Source: Quillaja saponaria
Taxonomy: Eukaryota > Streptophyta > Magnoliopsida > Fabales > Quillajaceae
DNA length: 64,000 nt
Assembly: GCA_029379385.1 (NCBI GenBank)
Contig: CM055607.1
Coordinates: 17,546,001-17,610,000 of the forward strand
Direction of reading: 5' to 3'
Within the stretch, counting starts at the first letter, position 1, and each line of letters begins with the position of its first letter. The notes beneath the pieces are model-generated. The model made no database searches. It had not been told where the DNA came from and saw only the letters and a list, made by a program, of their open reading frames with translations. The position numbers and the translations under genes are program-made. This document shows positions 59,652-64,000 of this stretch, piece after piece.

Positions 59652-59999
59652 GGCCTGTTATGGAAGGATTGCAATGAATCAATGAAGGAAAGAGGTGGTC
59701 GAGGTTGTTTCTCAGGCGGTCAGCGAGGCAGAGAATGGTCTGTTTTCCTTTCTTGTTCTTCTTTGCTAAAATACGCCGATATGCGCAGTTACGTTGCTCA
59801 GTTTCCCTGGCCTATTTGACACGATGGCAACGAAAGACAAGCAAAGAGTGGCACTTGGTTAATCAACCTTTTTCGACCAATGCGCGAAGTTAAACGACGT
59901 GTACTCATCCCTGAAAAATGAAAATGAGATTCAAGTCTTTTCCACGTTTTTTCCCTTTCCTTTTTTTTTTTCAGTTAGTTTTTATCAGAAAAAATATAA

Positions 60000-61555
60000 A
60001 AGTAATTAATGTTAAAGTTTAGATAATTAGTAAAAGAAGTTAATAAAAAGATTTAATTACACTTTTAGGATAAAAATTCACATTAGTTGTTATTTATATC
60101 TATCTATCTATATCTATATCTATACTACTAAAAAAAATTAAAATATAGCTACAACTCTTATAATGTCTTGTGACTTTTTAATATAGTTTGTAATTCAAAT
60201 AATATATTAAAATTAAAGATAGTGCCCTCTTAATTTTTATTTTTTAAAATTAAAATTGTATTATTTATTAAAAATTATTCACTTTCTCCTACAATTAAAA
60301 AAAAATTAACCAAAAAACTCATGTATTGATAATTTCAATTAATTAATTATTTTTTAAAAAAATAAAATAACCTTTTCTAAAACTTATCTTATTCTCTCTA
60401 TTTTATACAACAATTACAATATTTTTTATATTATTTCATAAATAAATAAAAACCCTTGAATATGTGCATAAGCACATGTGATATGGCTAGTATTTCAAAA
60501 TGTCAAAATCTCGTCTCCATTATATATTAATATATATATATATAAGTGACTTAATGCCAAAATCTTTTGATTTTTTTACATAATTTGTTTTAATAATAAT
60601 ATAATTGTTTCCCAAATCTTCCCTATTTTAATAGTTATAGAATTGTAATTATTTTTTTTAAATTAATAAATTTTTAATAATAATGAACTCTAGCAATATT
60701 TAAATTAATTATATTTGACAAGTTATCTACAATTTAACACCAAATTAAACTCTCAATCTCATTTTCTTATCAAAGGATTGTAATTATTATTTTTAATTTA
60801 CAATAACAAATTTTTCTTAATAATAATTAAATTGTTATATTTAATAAATTGTTATAATTTAACACATATTAAACTTCCTATCTCACTTTATTTTATTGCA
60901 TAAAAGCTTTTAAGTATCTTGTATATGTTATTCTTAATTCTTCAAAAGAAAGTAATTAAAATTTAGATAATTAGTAACAAAAGTTAATAAAATGATTTAA
61001 TTACACTTTTAGTCTATAGTTAGACTAAAAGTCTACATTAATTGTTATATTTCAAAATACAAAATGTTGTCTCTATTTATTTATATTATATTATATATAT
61101 AAAAATGATTTAATAGCAAATTTTTTTTATTTTTTAAAATATCTCTTATCGAAATTTAATTTACATTCTTATCTATTTTTAATTCAACTTCTAACTATTC
61201 ATTTTACAAAAATAAATTTTTAATAATAATATAATTGTTTTCCCAAATCTTGCCCATGTTAATAATAATAGAATTGTAATTGCATTTTTATAATAATAAA
61301 TTTTCAAGTAATAATAAACTCTAGCAATAATTAAGTTCTTTATATTTAACAAGTTATCTACAATTTAACAGCAATATAATCTCTTAGTCTCTTTTTCTTT
61401 TCTTTTTTAATCAAAGGATTGTAATTAGTTTTTATTTTGATAATAATTAAAATTTTATATTCAATAAGTTATTCATAATTTAACACATTTCCACTTTGTT
61501 TTATCGTATAAAATCTTTTTAGTATCTTGTATATGTTGTTCTTAATTCTTTAAAA
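60000..61555. repeat. ~0.6-kb AT-rich tandem duplication
   Basis: 60000-60950 and 60951-61555 are diverged direct copies. Both run from 'agtaattaa...agataattagtaa' through 'ttaattacacttttag', 'aaatttttaataataat' and 'gacaagttatctacaatttaaca' (or variants) to 'agtatcttgtatatgtt'. The first copy is longer because it carries a Helitron-like insertion and a TATC microsatellite. Confidence 0.75.
60119..60490 (+). mobile_element. Small Helitron-like element in the first tandem unit
   Basis: It starts TCTATACTACTAAAAAA after an A-T-rich TATC microsatellite and ends GGCTAG directly before T. A perfect 6-bp hairpin (ATGTGC-ATAA-GCACAT, 60462-60477) lies about 10 bp before the 3' end. The second tandem unit lacks the element (empty site near 61038). 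The 5' limit may be up to 20 bp further left because of the microsatellite. Confidence 0.72.
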
Positions 61556-64000
61556 ATATGATTATGCTTAATTAACACCTTGATCATTTAAGTTTTTTTT
61601 TTTTTTTGGTGGTATTGAATTTAACAAGATTTTTTAGTTATTTGATTATAATTTGATTATTATGTTTATTTTATGTTAATAAGTTTAAATAATAATAATT
61701 AAAGTGAATCAACTACATGGTGTAAATCTAATTGACTTTGTAGTTGATTTTTTTTTTTTTTATATACTTCATTAGAATTGTATTTAACTAATTCACAAGT
61801 ATAATTAACTAAAATGAACTGAGTAAAGTAAAGCATCAATCAAAATCTTCATAAATACCCTCACTCTATTTTATTTTTTATTTTTTTTCCATTACAGATT
61901 AAAATCATTATTGATTGCGCACTTGAAATTTTGCAAAATAAAATTGTGACACTTTATTTTTTTTGTTTTTTGTTTTTATGAATTCCAATATTAAATAATG
62001 CAAAAATATAAGTAAAATATTAAAATATATTCAATAAAAAAAATTGAAATTTTTTTTATAAAGTTAATTTATACATAATTAACTTTTAAAAACTATTTAT
62101 CAGAATCAGAATATCTCAAAATTTTAAATCCACATATCCTAGGTGTACCTGGATCTTCAGTTCTAAAAATAAAAATAATTTCTCAGAAAAAATGTCAATT
62201 TGTTAACCCTTATCAACCACAAACAATTTCAAACAAATATAATTCAAATAAATCACTGAAATATGGTACCTACTTATTTTCTATATATCACATATATTCA
62301 AATACACATATAATTATACATAATAATCTAGCCCTCAAAGGTAACAGTTAACCAGTCACCTTTAACTGATTTCATTCGTTATTTTGTCTGGCGTTCACAC
62401 ATCTCATTAGGTCCACCTTAGGATCTGAAACTGAAATTCATATTTCCAAATAATACTTAGTTCATAAACGTTATTGCTATAATTTTTTAACTACTAAGCT
62501 TATATATCAACCTATTTAAGTTTCCTTATAAAGAGACATTTTAGATATCTTGACAATGCATAGGGTAGAAAGAAACTATTAGAAAAGATAGAAAATATTA
62601 ATGCGTTAGAAATAGTGACATTGTCCTAACTTGGGGTTTAGACTAGTTTCACTCTAACAGTCATATCTTCCTCTAAAAAATTTCAAATTCAGTTTTGTAA
62701 AATTTATTAAATACTAGATACATGTAGCTTTATAACGTTATATCATTTGAATTTTTTAGATTTATATATTAATACAGTTTATTCTTTGAAATTGCATCAA
62801 ATTCTACAAAACGCAAGATTTTGGCTGCTTTGACTTTATGGTACTTATCTGAACATAACTTTTTCTAGGGAAAAGAAAATCCAATTCCGTTTGTTGAATT
62901 TATTAATAGACAAGTATATCTTTCTAGATAGGTATCATATGTATTATTTAGATATATATACTAGTACAGTTAATTATTTAAAGTTTACTTTATGTTTAAA
63001 CTTAGTTAAAACTTGGAATCTCCCTTTCCATCATCTTAACTATTTATTTTACATGTCAAATTAGACTTAAAGGAATTATAACTACTTCAATAAACAAACC
63101 AACAATAATTACATTAATAATATTAGTTCAATTAAATCAAGATTTTAATTCAATAAAACTTTAACAATAATTATTTCAAGAGTCCTTTCTTGATTAGTTA
63201 ATTCCATATATTTAACACACTTGAAATATAACTTATTTAACTTACTATTCTAATTAAACTTAGAAGACTTATTATTAATTTACTTACTTTAAGAGTTTAA
63301 GAGTTTAACTATGTTTACATTAACATACTCAATTTGACCACATCAAAGTTTTAGGACAAGAAAATTCCTGCACTTATTTTTTTATTAACCAAAATACCCT
63401 AAATTAAGATAAGTCCTTCAAGAAGTAGGTGTAAGACTTAAATTTAAAGGTAGCTTAACAACCAAGAAGATGACAAAACAACGAAGATATGCTGCCAACT
63501 GATCCACCACCCCCACGGCTACAGCCTCCCAAAAACAGGGCATGTTTATAGCCTAGCTGCAGCCATCATAACCTTCATCCCTGGGAAGCACGGATACGAT
63601 ACCAAGCATTGGATATGATATGTATTCGATATGACGATTCGGCAATTTTTAAAAAATTAAGATACGATACGTTTAGGATACGCTTAATTAAATAATTTTA
63701 AAAATATTTATTATATAAATTATTTAATTTTAACATAATAAGAATATAAATAATTATTATAAAATATAAGAATATCTTAAAAAATAATGAAAATGCTTAT
63801 TAATATTCGTCTATAAAATAAATAAAAGATGTAGTAGACATTTTATCTACAAAAGAGCATTTACACTTAAATTCCAACCATTCATATTTGTCTCGAAAGA
63901 AAAAGAAGAAAACAAGCCCATTAACCTTTTAAAGGTAATATTATATATTTGTCAAAACCCATCTATTTATCCCTTTGATTCTTTGACAGAAAGTCTCTCT
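61556..64000. other. AT-rich intergenic DNA with repeats
   Basis: No gene recognised. 62661-62802 and 62853-62990 are two diverged copies of a ~190-bp repeat (catatct.../cataact..., 'tttattaa', 'tatatattaatacagtt'). Near 63580-63690 is a run of 'gatacgata', 'gatatgatat' and 'gatacgcttaatt' motifs typical of a dispersed plant repeat. Confidence 0.5.
62661..62990. repeat. Two-copy ~190-bp direct repeat
   Basis: Copies at 62661-62802 and 62853-62990 share order and many bases, but with considerable divergence. Such repeats occur inside LTRs of some plant gypsy elements, but no LTR boundary was found here. Confidence 0.55.

Noticed and set aside
59705..59893. Plus-strand ORF of 62 codons upstream of SNX1
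   Set aside because: It overlaps the SNX1 promoter/5' UTR on the opposite strand with no recognisable domain.

Overview
The window is nuclear DNA from a flowering plant, almost certainly a eudicot. It is AT-rich, and its genes are split by short plant-type introns. All seven gene loci lie on the minus strand. They include a Kunitz/miraculin-type inhibitor, an ORANGE-family chaperone, a plant sorting nexin 1 and a plastid-targeted protein. Athila-type and copia-type retrotransposons, an L1-type LINE, small LTR elements, MITE-like repeats and Helitron-like elements separate or interrupt them. The species cannot be named from the sequence alone.

Layout. 1-2.7 kb: fragments of two LTRs. 2.7-4.0 kb: the last three exons of an ABHD11-like alpha/beta hydrolase whose 5' part is missing. 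8.8-9.4 kb: an intact single-exon Kunitz inhibitor. 9.85-10.14 kb: a scar of an ORANGE-family gene. 10.3-15.5 kb: a nine-exon gene for a large GMC oxidoreductase (cholesterol-oxidase-like) fused to an alpha/beta hydrolase (copy 1). 17.5-23.5 kb: a decayed retroelement ORF, an ~80-bp satellite, and a three-LTR tandem copia remnant. 23.5-36.9 kb: one 13.4-kb Athila-like Ty3/gypsy element with matching 5-bp target-site duplications, carrying a nested 872-bp TRIM. 39.2-45.0 kb: a complete eight-exon ORANGE-family gene with a LINE in intron 7 and a Helitron-like element in intron 4. 45.8-51.1 kb: copy 2 of the GMC-hydrolase gene. 51.9-53.5 kb: a small gene for a plastid-targeted protein. 54.3-59.7 kb: an eleven-exon SNX1 gene. 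60-64 kb: AT-rich repeats including a second Helitron-like element.

The main architectural fact is a segmental duplication. An ORANGE-GMC/hydrolase gene pair at about 39.3-51.4 kb has a shortened relative at about 9.85-15.67 kb. In the shortened copy a ~4-kb deletion removed ORANGE exons 1-6 but left the GMC-hydrolase reading frame open. Both GMC-hydrolase genes splice to uninterrupted frames (1177 and 1174 codons) and share a GC-AG intron. The encoded proteins combine an FAD fold, a ferredoxin-like cysteine quartet, a hydrolase with Cys at the nucleophile elbow, and a C-terminal membrane anchor. They are the best candidate here for poorly described biochemistry.

Exon models were built by hand from ORFs, GT/GC-AG sites, phase agreement and comparison of the two copies. 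UTRs and transcription starts were not determined, except for a TATA box at the Kunitz gene.
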